Assembly (NCBI GenBank): GCA_021783385.1
Contig: JAJXTX010000049.1
Location: 1-13,024, forward strand
Reading direction: 5' to 3'
DNA length: 13,024 nt
Source of the DNA: Pseudomonadota bacterium
Lineage (GTDB): Bacteria; Pseudomonadota; Gammaproteobacteria; Xanthomonadales; Rhodanobacteraceae
Positions within the stretch are counted from its first letter, which is position 1, and each line of letters starts with the position of its first letter. The translations under genes and the position numbers were made by a program. This document shows, one piece after another, positions 1 to 6,009 of this stretch. A model generated the notes under the pieces. The model saw only the letters and a program-made list of their open reading frames with translations. It made no database searches and was not told the origin of the DNA.

Positions 1-326
1 ACCACCACGATCTGGTTTTCGCCGCCGGCCACGGTGATCGAGGCGGTGCCGCTGGCGCAGTCGTCGAGCTGCAGCGTGTGGCTGAGGTCGATGCCCTCGG
101 CGAGCAGGCCCTGGCGCAGCTGCTGGCCGAAGGCGTCGCAGCCGAGTGCGCCAACCAGCGCCACCTCGGCGCCGAGCCGTGCCGCCGCCACCGCCTGGTT
201 GGCGCCCTTGCCGCCCGGCAGCGTGAGAAAGCGCTCGCCCAGCAGCGTCTCGCCGGCGCCGGCGAAGCGCGACGCCAGCGTGACCAGATCCATGTTGATG
301 CTGCCCACCACGACGATGCGCGTCAT
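1..326 (-). CDS. rbsK: Ribokinase, N-terminal part (runs off window start)
   Basis: This is the first 108 codons of a PfkB-family sugar kinase, most likely ribokinase, which phosphorylates D-ribose to ribose-5-phosphate with ATP in the cytoplasm. The protein opens MTRIVVVGSINMDLV, the ribokinase first strand with the substrate-binding Asn11 and Asp13. It continues with GGKGANQAVAAARLG at residues 38-52, the PfkB signature 1 that holds the sugar. The ATG at 326 is preceded by GGAGGG at good spacing. About two thirds of a normal 300-residue ribokinase, including the catalytic Asp and the ATP/anion-hole region, lies outside the window. Another PfkB sugar kinase cannot be excluded, but GSINMDLV plus GGKGANQA is typical of RbsK. 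A 24-bp perfect palindrome and a possible -10 (TATGCT, 360-365) lie just upstream, so it may have its own promoter separate from the gene before it. Confidence 0.88.
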   Translation of the reverse strand, partial: MTRIVVVGSINMDLVTLASRFAGAGETLLGERFLTLPGGKGANQAVAAARLGAEVALVGALGCDAFGQQLRQGLLAEGIDLSHTLQLDDCASGTASITVAGGENQIVV

Positions 327-365
327 CGGCCCTCCGCCACACGCTGGATGTGCGCATTGAGCATA

Positions 366-389
366 CGCGATGGCGCGCGCGCCATCGCG
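366..389. repeat. Perfect 24-bp palindrome upstream of the ribokinase gene
   Basis: The half-site CGCGATGGCGCG is followed directly by its exact reverse complement, with the centre between 377 and 378. It lies in the 78-bp gap between the stop of the 203-aa gene (405) and the ribokinase start (326). No T-run follows on either strand, so it is not a classical rho-independent terminator. It abuts a possible minus-strand -10 (TATGCT, 360-365), the place where a repressor operator for a sugar kinase gene would sit. It could also end the upstream transcript as a simple stem. The role is inferred; the palindrome itself is plain in the sequence. Confidence 0.6.
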
Positions 390-404
390 CGGACGAACGC
401 CGGT

Positions 405-1016
405 TCAGGCGCGGCTGATGCCCGCGTCGCCCTGTTCCAGCGCCGGCGCCGGGCCGGCCACGGCGAGCAGCGATTGCGCGTAGCCGTCCTCGATACTGAC
501 GGTGGACACTTCGTCCCAGCCGAAGAACGACGGCTCGCGCATCCATTCCGCGTCGGGGCTGAGCTCCTGCAGGTTGAAGCCGTCCTCCTCGACGCTGGCG
601 AGTCGGCCGATGTAGCACACCTCGGCTTCGTCCTCGCTGTCCACATGCACGCCGATCACCTGCGCCTGGGCGGCCGCGGCCTGGATCACCTCGCGGATGT
701 TGTCCAGCGGAAAACCGCGTGGCGGGCGTGGCAGGATGTGCTTGAGCGCGAGCGCCTTCTCGAAGAAGGCGTGGTGCTTGTCCGGCGCTTCCAGCTCGGA
801 GACGTCGCGATGGCGCATCACGTACATGCCATCGTAGGTGATGCCGTCGCCGACCACCCACAGCAGGAAAAACTCCTGTCCGACGCCGCCCACGTAGCCA
901 CAGAAGCTGCCGTGTTCGAGATCCTCGCGCCACAACCGCACCAGCAGCTGCTTCTGCTGCGCCTCGCGCAGGCGGGCGCGCGGGCCGGTCGTTTTCAGTT
1001 CGATGATGTTGCTCAC
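405..1016 (-). CDS. Conserved hypothetical protein, probable tandem Sm-like beta-barrels
   Basis: A 203-aa soluble protein with no signal peptide or membrane helix; I do not recognise a named family. Two stretches look like copies of one small beta-barrel. Residues about 36-76 (GSFCGYVGGVGQEFFLLW followed by a DGMYVMRHRDVSELE end) resemble residues about 132-183 (EVCYIGRLASVEEDGF, ending FGWDEVSTVSIEDGYAQSL). Each has a Gly-rich strand, a hydrophobic strand and a closing D-(V/I)-x-x-(V/L) strand, as in Sm/SH3-like folds. A helical linker (about 80-118) joins them. The start is GTG at 1016. A -10-like TAAAAT ends six bases before it and no good ribosome site is present, so translation may be leaderless. 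It lies 50 bp after hslU on the same strand and could also be read through from there. The fold is inferred from pattern only. Confidence 0.8.
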   Translation of the reverse strand: MSNIIELKTTGPRARLREAQQKQLLVRLWREDLEHGSFCGYVGGVGQEFFLLWVVGDGITYDGMYVMRHRDVSELEAPDKHHAFFEKALALKHILPRPPRGFPLDNIREVIQAAAAQAQVIGVHVDSEDEAEVCYIGRLASVEEDGFNLQELSPDAEWMREPSFFGWDEVSTVSIEDGYAQSLLAVAGPAPALEQGDAGISRA

Positions 1017-1022
1017 CGCGCC

Positions 1023-1028
1023 ATTTTA
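1023..1028 (-). promoter_or_regulatory. -10 box (TAAAAT) placed for a leaderless start
   Basis: On the minus strand TAAAAT matches the sigma-70 consensus at 5 of 6 bases. It is followed by GGCGCG and then the GTG start of the 203-aa protein. Transcription starting 7 bases after the box would begin at the start codon. No convincing -35 hexamer was found 16-18 bp upstream. Confidence 0.4.
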
Positions 1029-1066
1029 CCTGATCGGGTCACGCGACTTGTTAGGGCTTCATGGCG

Positions 1067-2404
1067 TCACAGGATGTAGCGGCTCAGATCCTCGTTCTGC
1101 ACCAGCGAGCCCAGGCTCTGGTCCACCTGCTCGGCGTCGATGCTGTAGCTCTGGCCGGACTTGTCCGCTGCCTCGAAGGAGATCTTCTCCAGCAGCCGCT
1201 CCATTACCGTGTGCAGACGGCGCGCGCCGATGTTCTCGGTGCGTTCGTTGACCTGGAACGCCACCTCGGCCAGCCGGTCGATGCCCGCGTCGGTGAACGC
1301 CAGGCTGACGCCCTCGGTGCCCAGCAGCGCCACGTACTGCTTGGTCAGCGCGTTGTGCGGCTCGCGCAGGATGCGCTTGAAGTCGTCCACGCTCAGCGCC
1401 GACAGCTCGACGCGGATCGGCAGCCGGCCCTGCAGCTCCGGAATCAGGTCCGATGGCTTGGCCAGCGAGAACGCGCCGGAAGCGATGAACAGCATGTGGT
1501 CGGTCTTGATCGGGCCGTACTTGGTGGACACGGTGGACCCTTCCACCAGCGGCAGCAGGTCGCGCTGCACGCCCTCGCGGCTGACGCCGGCGTGGCCGTG
1601 GTCGCCGCGCTGCGCCACCTTGTCGATCTCGTCGATGAACACGATGCCGTTCTGCTCGGCCGCCTCCATTGCCTGCGCGCGCAGCTCCTCGTCGTTGAGC
1701 AGCTTGCCCGCCTCCTCGTCGATCAGCATCGGTCGCGCCAGCTTGATCGCCAGTTTCCGCTGCTGCGTCTTGGCGCCGCCGAGGTTCTGGAACATCTGTC
1801 GCAGCTGCGCGCCCATCTCCTCCATGCCCGGCGGCGACATGATCTCCACGCCCACGTTGAGCGCGAGGTCCAGCTCGATCTCGCGCTCGTCCAGCGCGCC
1901 CTCGCGCAGCTGCTTGCGCAGCTTCTGGCGGGTATCGCTTTCGATCGCCGGCGTAGCCTGGTCATGCGTCCAGTCGGTCGGCGTCTGCCGACGCGGCAGC
2001 AGCGCATCGAGGATGCGGTCCTCGGCGCGATCCTCGGCCTGCGTGCGGACCCGCTTCACCGCCTGCTCGCGGGTCAGCTTGTAGGCCACGTCAGCGAGGT
2101 CGCGGATGATCGACTCGACGTCCTTGCCGACATAGCCGACCTCGGTGAACTTGGTCGCTTCCACCTTCACGAACGGCGCATTGGCCAGCGTCGCCAGCCG
2201 TCGCGCGATCTCGGTCTTGCCGACGCCGGTGGGACCGATCATCAGGATGTTCTTCGGCGTGATCTCGTTGCGCATCTCCGCCGGCAGCTGCATGCGCCGC
2301 CAGCGGCTGCGCAAGGCCACCGCCACCGCGCGCTTGGCGTCGTGCTGGCCGATGATGTAGCGGTCGAGTTCGTTGACGATTTCGCGCGGCGTGAGTTCGG
2401 ACAT
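1067..2404 (-). CDS. hslU: ATP-dependent protease ATPase subunit HslU (ClpY)
   Basis: HslU is the AAA+ hexamer that unfolds substrates and threads them into the HslV protease in the cytoplasm. The 445-aa product matches the usual length (E. coli about 443). It opens [20 protein letters not shown] and has Walker A GPTGVGKT at 57-64, the central-pore GYVG at 90-93 and a variable, charged I-domain at about 110-240. Walker B IVFIDEID follows at 254-261, then sensor 2 GARR at 393-396. The C-terminal tail EDLSRYIL inserts into HslV to activate it. The ATG at 2404 is chosen because homology begins there; an in-frame extension of 45 codons upstream is low-complexity and encoded by the intergenic repeats. 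The ribosome site is weak (AGAAGCAGCC before ATG). It lies 154 bp downstream of hslV, longer than is usual for this pair. Confidence 0.97.
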   Translation of the reverse strand: MSELTPREIVNELDRYIIGQHDAKRAVAVALRSRWRRMQLPAEMRNEITPKNILMIGPTGVGKTEIARRLATLANAPFVKVEATKFTEVGYVGKDVESIIRDLADVAYKLTREQAVKRVRTQAEDRAEDRILDALLPRRQTPTDWTHDQATPAIESDTRQKLRKQLREGALDEREIELDLALNVGVEIMSPPGMEEMGAQLRQMFQNLGGAKTQQRKLAIKLARPMLIDEEAGKLLNDEELRAQAMEAAEQNGIVFIDEIDKVAQRGDHGHAGVSREGVQRDLLPLVEGSTVSTKYGPIKTDHMLFIASGAFSLAKPSDLIPELQGRLPIRVELSALSVDDFKRILREPHNALTKQYVALLGTEGVSLAFTDAGIDRLAEVAFQVNERTENIGARRLHTVMERLLEKISFEAADKSGQSYSIDAEQVDQSLGSLVQNEDLSRYIL

Positions 2405-2422
2405 GGCTGCTTCTTTGAAAGC

Positions 2423-2553
2423 GGGAACAGGGAATGGGGAACGCGGACTTTCCGAGATGCTGAAAGATGAGCGAGGAAGCCTTGGAATCAGGACGGGGAG
2501 TGAAGGATCGCGGCGAACGGCACGTTCCCCGTTCCCCAAGCTCCGTTCCCCGC
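2423..2553. repeat. Inverted GGGAA(T/C)G repeats in the hslV-hslU spacer
   Basis: The left part (2423-2445) carries three GGGAAC/GGGAATG units on the plus strand. The right part (2521-2553) carries the same units in the opposite sense, including ACGTTCCCCGTTCCCC at 2522-2537. Positions 2429-2445 match the reverse complement of 2521-2537 at 14 of 17 bases. In the hslVU transcript two of the three mismatches become G-U pairs, giving a long stem closing a loop of about 75 nt. Short GGGAATG-type arrays are, from memory, common between genes in Xanthomonadales. Here the arrangement could tune the HslV:HslU ratio by pausing, RNA processing or attenuation, which is inference. Confidence 0.7.
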
Positions 2554-2558
2554 TCTCC

Positions 2559-3092
2559 TCACAGCTCTTCGATCGACACGTTATGGTTGGTGTAGATGCA
2601 GATGTCGCCGGCGATCTTCAGCGCCTTCTCGACGATGGCGCGCGCATCCAGGTCGGTATTTTCCAGCAGCGCCAGCGCGGCGGACTGCGCGAACGGGCCA
2701 CCGGAGCCGATCGCGATCAGGCCGTGTTCGGGCTCCAGCACGTCGCCGTTGCCGGAAATCAGCAGCGAGGCGTCCTGGTCGGCCACCGCGAGCATCGCCT
2801 CCAGCCGGCCGAGGCGGCGATCGGTGCGCCACTCCTTGGCCATCTCCACCGCGGCGCGGGTGAGGTTGCCGCCGTGCTTGTCGAGCTTCTGCTCGAACAG
2901 CTCGAACAGCGTGAACGCATCGGCGGTGGCGCCGGCGAAGCCGCCGATCACGTTGCCCTTGCCGAGCCGGCGCACCTTGCGCGCGTTCGCCTTCATCACG
3001 GTGTTGCCGAGGGTGACCTGACCGTCGCTGCCGATCACCACGCGGCCCTCGCGACGCACGCAGACGATGGTGGTGGCGTGAAACGATTCCAT
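2559..3092 (-). CDS. hslV: ATP-dependent protease peptidase subunit HslV (ClpQ)
   Basis: HslV is the N-terminal threonine protease that forms a double hexamer and degrades proteins fed by HslU. The product is 177 aa. The proteasome-like core begins [10 protein letters not shown] with the catalytic Thr at residue 7. It has [13 protein letters not shown] at 22-34 (Asp23 and Lys34 in the active-site region), [14 protein letters not shown] at 51-64 and the oxyanion-region GSGGP at 129-133. In E. coli the catalytic Thr directly follows the initiator Met; here MESFHA precedes it and must be removed, so this form has a short propeptide. The start at 3092 has GGAG five bases upstream and lies just after a sigma-32-type promoter. 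A longer in-frame ATG at 3125 would fall upstream of the predicted transcription start and is rejected. Confidence 0.97.
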   Translation of the reverse strand: MESFHATTIVCVRREGRVVIGSDGQVTLGNTVMKANARKVRRLGKGNVIGGFAGATADAFTLFELFEQKLDKHGGNLTRAAVEMAKEWRTDRRLGRLEAMLAVADQDASLLISGNGDVLEPEHGLIAIGSGGPFAQSAALALLENTDLDARAIVEKALKIAGDICIYTNHNVSIEEL

Positions 3093-3125
3093 GAAGACTC
3101 CGCAATGAATGCTCGTGAGCCTCAC

Positions 3126-3154
3126 ACGTGGGGCCGGCGAGAGGCTGCTTCAAT
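3126..3154 (-). promoter_or_regulatory. Sigma-32 (RpoH) type heat-shock promoter for hslVU
   Basis: Read on the minus strand, ATTGAA (3149-3154) matches the heat-shock -35 CTTGAA at 5 of 6. A 15-bp spacer follows, then CCCCACGT (3126-3133), which matches CCCCATnT at all but one fixed position. Transcription would start near 3119, giving a leader of about 27 nt to the hslV ATG with its GGAG site inside. hslVU is a known RpoH target in enterobacteria. The promoter sits in the 94-bp gap after xerC, so it lets hslVU respond to heat independently of the upstream genes. Confidence 0.7.
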
Positions 3155-3186
3155 GTGCCAGTGCGGCTGGCAGCGGCCGGGCGCGC

Positions 3187-4089
3187 TCAGCGTTTGCGCC
3201 GCGCGCGCGGATGCGCCGCGTCGTACACCCTGGCCAGGTGCTGGAAATCCAGGTGGGTGTAGATCTGCGTGGTGGCGATGTCCGCGTGGCCGAGCAGTTC
3301 CTGTACCGCGCGCAGGTCGCCGGAGGATTCCAGCATGTGGCTGGCAAAGGTGTGGCGCAGCAGATGCGGGTGGACATGCCGCGGCATGCCCTGCTGCAGC
3401 GCCAGCGTTTTCAGACGCAGCTGCACCGTGCGCGGGTGGATCGGCGCGCCGCCGCGACCGCGGAATATCGGGCTCTCCGCCCGCATGCCCTGCGCCGCGC
3501 CGAGTGCGCGCAGCGCGGCGAGCGCATGTCGGCCGACCGGCAGCACGCGGGTCTTGCTGCCCTTGCCGAGCACGCGCACCTCACCCCCCTGCAGATCCAG
3601 ATCCTGCCAGCGCAGCCCGACCAGTTCGGACAGGCGCAGCCCGCTGGAGTAGAACAGCTCCAGCATCGCGCGGTCGCGCAGCGCCAGCCGGCCGCCGCTG
3701 TCGCTGCCGACCAGCGCGCCGGCCTCATCCACGTCCAGCACCTGCGGCAGCTTGCGCCGCACCTTCGGGCCGCGCACGCCGAGCAGCGGGTCATGCGCGA
3801 GCGCGCCCTCGCGGCCGAGCTGGCGAAACAGGCTGCGGCAGGAGGACAGCAGCCGCTGCAGGCTTTTCGGTGCCAGCGCCGGGCTGGCCAGTTCGCCGCG
3901 ATGCGCGGTGGCGACAAACGCGCGCATCAGGTTGGCGTCCAGCGCAGCGAAGCTGGTCAGCTGGCGCGTCTGCATGAAGTTCAGCAGCTTGGCCAGATCG
4001 CGGCGATAGGCGGCCAGCGTATGCGGCGAGGCGTGGCGCTCATTGGCCAGCCTGCCCAGCCACTGCTCGACCTGGGCGGCGGGGCTCAT
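3187..4089 (-). CDS. xerC: Site-specific tyrosine recombinase XerC
   Basis: XerC acts with XerD at the dif site to resolve chromosome dimers at cell division. The 300-aa product equals the family length. It has an N-terminal SAM-like core-binding domain (about 6-92) with the typical SPHTLAAYRRDL, then the catalytic domain. All six catalytic positions are visible: Arg152 in SSGLRLSE, Lys176 in LGKGSK, His242 and Arg245 in HLLRHTFASH, His268 in LLGHADI and nucleophile Tyr277 in TTQIYTH. These fall within a few residues of the E. coli XerC numbering. The start at 4089 is preferred (GAGG at 5-base spacing, 7 bp after the DUF484 stop). An ATG at 4107 would add six residues and overlap the previous gene. 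XerC is preferred over XerD because of the dapF-DUF484-xerC order, which is conserved in gammaproteobacteria. Confidence 0.95.
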   Translation of the reverse strand: MSPAAQVEQWLGRLANERHASPHTLAAYRRDLAKLLNFMQTRQLTSFAALDANLMRAFVATAHRGELASPALAPKSLQRLLSSCRSLFRQLGREGALAHDPLLGVRGPKVRRKLPQVLDVDEAGALVGSDSGGRLALRDRAMLELFYSSGLRLSELVGLRWQDLDLQGGEVRVLGKGSKTRVLPVGRHALAALRALGAAQGMRAESPIFRGRGGAPIHPRTVQLRLKTLALQQGMPRHVHPHLLRHTFASHMLESSGDLRAVQELLGHADIATTQIYTHLDFQHLARVYDAAHPRARRKR

Positions 4090-4096
4090 CCGCGCC

Positions 4097-4780
4097 TCAG
4101 GACACATCCCGCGCGCGCGCCAGCGCGGCGGTGATGGTGGCCGAGATCATCTTCAGGAACAGCGTGCCCATGCCGGGCTGGAAGCGGTTCGGGTCGGCGC
4201 TGCCGATCGCCAGGATGCCGGCATCGCCCAGCCGCATCATCGCCACCGAGCGCACTTCGGCGGCGCGGGCACCGAACAGCCGATCCAGCTTCTCGGCGGA
4301 AATGCGCCCCGCCACCGGCTCGTTCTGCTGCAGGAACCCGGTGAATTCCGGCAGCGCCTCCGGGCCGATCACCTGCAGCAGCCACTCGGCGCGCGGCAGC
4401 TGCGGCTGCTCGCCGAACAGCACCAGGCGCACCTGCTCGGTATGGAAATCCGCGCTGAGCCGGGCCACCACGCTGCGCGCGGTCACCTCCAGCGTGTTGG
4501 CGCGCAGCAGCGCCACAGTGAGTGCATGCACGCGTTCCATCAGCTTCTCGTTCTCGGCGGCGATCGAGATCAGCTCGGCCAGCTGGCGCTCGAGCTCGGC
4601 GTTCTTCTCGCGCAGGCTGTTCAGCTGATACACCGCCAGCGACGACACCGGGCCCTGTTCGCGCGGCATCGTCAGCCTGGCGGCCAGCTCGGGATACTCG
4701 CTGAGGAATTCCGGGTGGCGCTTCAGGTAGGCGGCAACCACGCGCGCCTGGGTGGCGTCATCGAGCAGGGTGGCGGTCAT
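4097..4780 (-). CDS. DUF484 family protein (YigA-like)
   Basis: This 227-aa cytoplasmic protein belongs to the DUF484 family, found between dapF and xerC in many gammaproteobacteria (E. coli yigA). The N-terminus has the family pattern VVAAYLKRHPEFLSEYPEL (about 14-32). A predicted coiled coil follows (about 52-95, SLREKNAELERQLAELI and ENEKLMERVHAL). The C-terminal half looks GAF-like, with VRLVLFGEQ, SVAMMRLGDAGILAIGSAD and the closing FQPGMGTLFLKM. No catalytic residues are evident and the biochemical role of the family is unknown. The ATG at 4780 has GAGGA nine bases upstream. It starts 95 bp after the dapF stop and ends 7 bp before xerC, so it should be co-transcribed with xerC. Confidence 0.93.
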   Translation of the reverse strand: MTATLLDDATQARVVAAYLKRHPEFLSEYPELAARLTMPREQGPVSSLAVYQLNSLREKNAELERQLAELISIAAENEKLMERVHALTVALLRANTLEVTARSVVARLSADFHTEQVRLVLFGEQPQLPRAEWLLQVIGPEALPEFTGFLQQNEPVAGRISAEKLDRLFGARAAEVRSVAMMRLGDAGILAIGSADPNRFQPGMGTLFLKMISATITAALARARDVS

Positions 4781-4875
4781 GCGTGGATGTCCTCGAAACC
4801 GGTGCGGGGCGCGCGGCAAACGCACGCCGTCCGGCTGGAGTGTGCGATGGACGCGCGCACGCTTCAACTGCGGGG

Positions 4876-5721
4876 CTAACCGGCGCCGACCACCGCCCAT
4901 ACGCCCTCGAACACGAACGTCGCCGGGCCGCTCATCCACAGCGGCTGGCCGGGGCCGGTCCAGTCGATCGCGAGGGTGCCGCCGGGCAGCGCCACCTGCA
5001 CGTGATCGTCGACCTCGCCACGCTGGTGCAGCACCGCCATTGCGGCGCAGGCGCCGGTGCCGCAGGCCTGCGTCCAGCCGGCGCCGCGCTCGTGCACGCG
5101 CAGCTTCAGGTGGGCGCGATCGAGCCGCTGCACGAAGCCGGCATTGGCGCCCTGCGCAAACCGCGCGTGGCCGGACAGCAACGGGCCCAGCCGCACCAGC
5201 GCGGGGTCGTCCAGCGTGGCCACCGTCATCACCGCGTGCGGATTGCCCAAGGACACCGCGCCGATCTCGCGCTCCTCGCCGTCCAGCGCGAGGCGGTAGC
5301 GCGGCGCCGCGGTGGCGGCCTCGAACGGGATCCGCGCCGGCTCGAACACCGGCTCGCCCATGTTCACGATTGCCGCGTGGGCGTCGAGCAGCCGCACCGC
5401 CACCGGGCCGGACGGGCTTTCGATCTGCACGGTCTGGCCGAGCGCCAGCGCGCCGGCGCGGTGCAGCCACGCGGCCACGCAGCGCACGCCGTTGCCGCAC
5501 TGCCCCGACGGCGAGCCGTCGGCATTCCAGATGCCGTAGTAGAACGCGCAGGAAGGGTCGCGCGCCGGTTCCACGCTGAGCAGCTGATCGAAGCCGACGC
5601 CGGTGTGGCGGTCGGCCAGCGCGCGGATCTGCGCCGGGCGTAGCGGAAACCCGCCGTGGCGGCAGTCCAGCACGACAAAATCATTGCCGAGGCCGTGCAT
5701 TTTCGAGAAGCGCAGCTGCAT
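4876..5721 (-). CDS. dapF: Diaminopimelate epimerase
   Basis: DapF converts LL-2,6-diaminopimelate to the meso form, used for lysine synthesis and peptidoglycan. The 281-aa protein has the family N-terminus MQLRFSKMHGLGNDF with Asn13. The two catalytic cysteines are Cys75 in SGQCGNGVRC and Cys220 in QACGTGACA, which act as the acid/base pair. Further substrate-pocket motifs are GNPHAV at 159-164, Asn193 in GANAGF and Glu211 in HERGAG. The duplicated two-domain layout is complete. The ATG at 5721 matches homologues. It lies 12 bp after the lptM stop, so the two are an operon, as in E. coli. The ribosome site is not strong, consistent with translation coupled to the upstream lipoprotein gene. 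Confidence 0.97.
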   Translation of the reverse strand: MQLRFSKMHGLGNDFVVLDCRHGGFPLRPAQIRALADRHTGVGFDQLLSVEPARDPSCAFYYGIWNADGSPSGQCGNGVRCVAAWLHRAGALALGQTVQIESPSGPVAVRLLDAHAAIVNMGEPVFEPARIPFEAATAAPRYRLALDGEEREIGAVSLGNPHAVMTVATLDDPALVRLGPLLSGHARFAQGANAGFVQRLDRAHLKLRVHERGAGWTQACGTGACAAMAVLHQRGEVDDHVQVALPGGTLAIDWTGPGQPLWMSGPATFVFEGVWAVVGAG

Positions 5722-5733
5722 GGCGCGGCGGCG

Positions 5734-5898
5734 TCAGGGCGGCGTGCTGGCGGGCACGGCGGCATGCGCCGGCAGCGCGACGGTCGCGGCCGGCGCCGGC
5801 GCGGAAGGTGGCGGTGGCGGCACCAGCGGGCCCTTCAGGCCGCAGCCGGCCAGCGCGGTGATGGCAACACAGAGCAGCAGCAGGGAGGGTCGGCGCAT
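5734..5898 (-). CDS. lptM: LPS assembly lipoprotein LptM (YifL) family
   Basis: A 54-aa lipoprotein precursor. MRRPSLLLLCVAITALAGC is a signal peptide ending in a lipobox (LAGC) with lipidated Cys19. The mature part begins CGLKGPLVPPPPP, the hallmark of the LptM/YifL family, followed by an Ala/Pro-rich tail. LptM is an outer-membrane lipoprotein reported to help assembly of the LPS translocon subunit LptD. The location next to dapF is conserved with E. coli and supports the call. The ATG at 5898 has AGGA nine bases upstream. Longer in-frame starts (5943) would bury the signal peptide and are rejected. The Pro/Ala-rich remainder is poorly conserved, so the assignment rests on the lipobox region and context. 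Confidence 0.9.
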   Translation of the reverse strand: MRRPSLLLLCVAITALAGCGLKGPLVPPPPPSAPAPAATVALPAHAAVPASTPP

Positions 5899-5923
5899 GG
5901 CGAGTTTTCCTGGGGAGAACTGC

Positions 5924-5929
5924 AGTATA
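5924..5929 (-). promoter_or_regulatory. -10 box (TATACT) of the lptM-dapF operon
   Basis: On the minus strand TATACT matches the -10 consensus at 5 of 6 bases. It would start transcription near 5917, leaving a leader of about 19 nt that contains the AGGA ribosome site of lptM. No strong -35 hexamer lies at 16-18 bp. This is the likely head promoter for lptM-dapF-DUF484-xerC. Confidence 0.5.
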
Positions 5930-5962
5930 GCGATGGCGGCCAAGGCGCCGGGCTGGAGCCGT

Positions 5963-5968
5963 TATGAT
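5963..5968 (+). promoter_or_regulatory. -10 box (TATGAT) for the plus-strand membrane-protein gene
   Basis: TATGAT matches the -10 consensus at 5 of 6 bases and lies 41 bp before the ATG at 6010, facing away from the lptM promoter. The two -10 boxes are only about 35 bp apart in this 111-bp divergent gap, so the two transcripts could interfere with each other. The -35 region is not recognisable. Confidence 0.45.
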
Positions 5969-6009
5969 GGGATGATGAACGTCGCAACGCCGCGCCGAGG
6001 GTAACCGTG

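Noticed and set aside
78..1079. A 333-codon plus-strand frame opposite ribokinase and the 203-aa gene.
   Set aside because: The ribokinase signature and the better amino-acid make-up are on the minus strand.
1061..2470. A 469-codon plus-strand frame opposite hslU.
   Set aside because: It is a low-complexity product antisense to HslU, which has every expected motif.
2405..2539. A 45-codon N-terminal extension of HslU.
   Set aside because: The extension is encoded by the intergenic repeats and HslU homology begins exactly at the ATG at 2404.
2373..3977. A 534-codon plus-strand frame crossing hslV and xerC.
   Set aside because: It spans two well-supported minus-strand genes and turns into Arg/Pro/Ala-rich noise.
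4781..5500. In-frame extension of the DUF484 protein to 467 codons.
   Set aside because: It runs through dapF in another frame; the family start with a good GAGGA site is at 4780.
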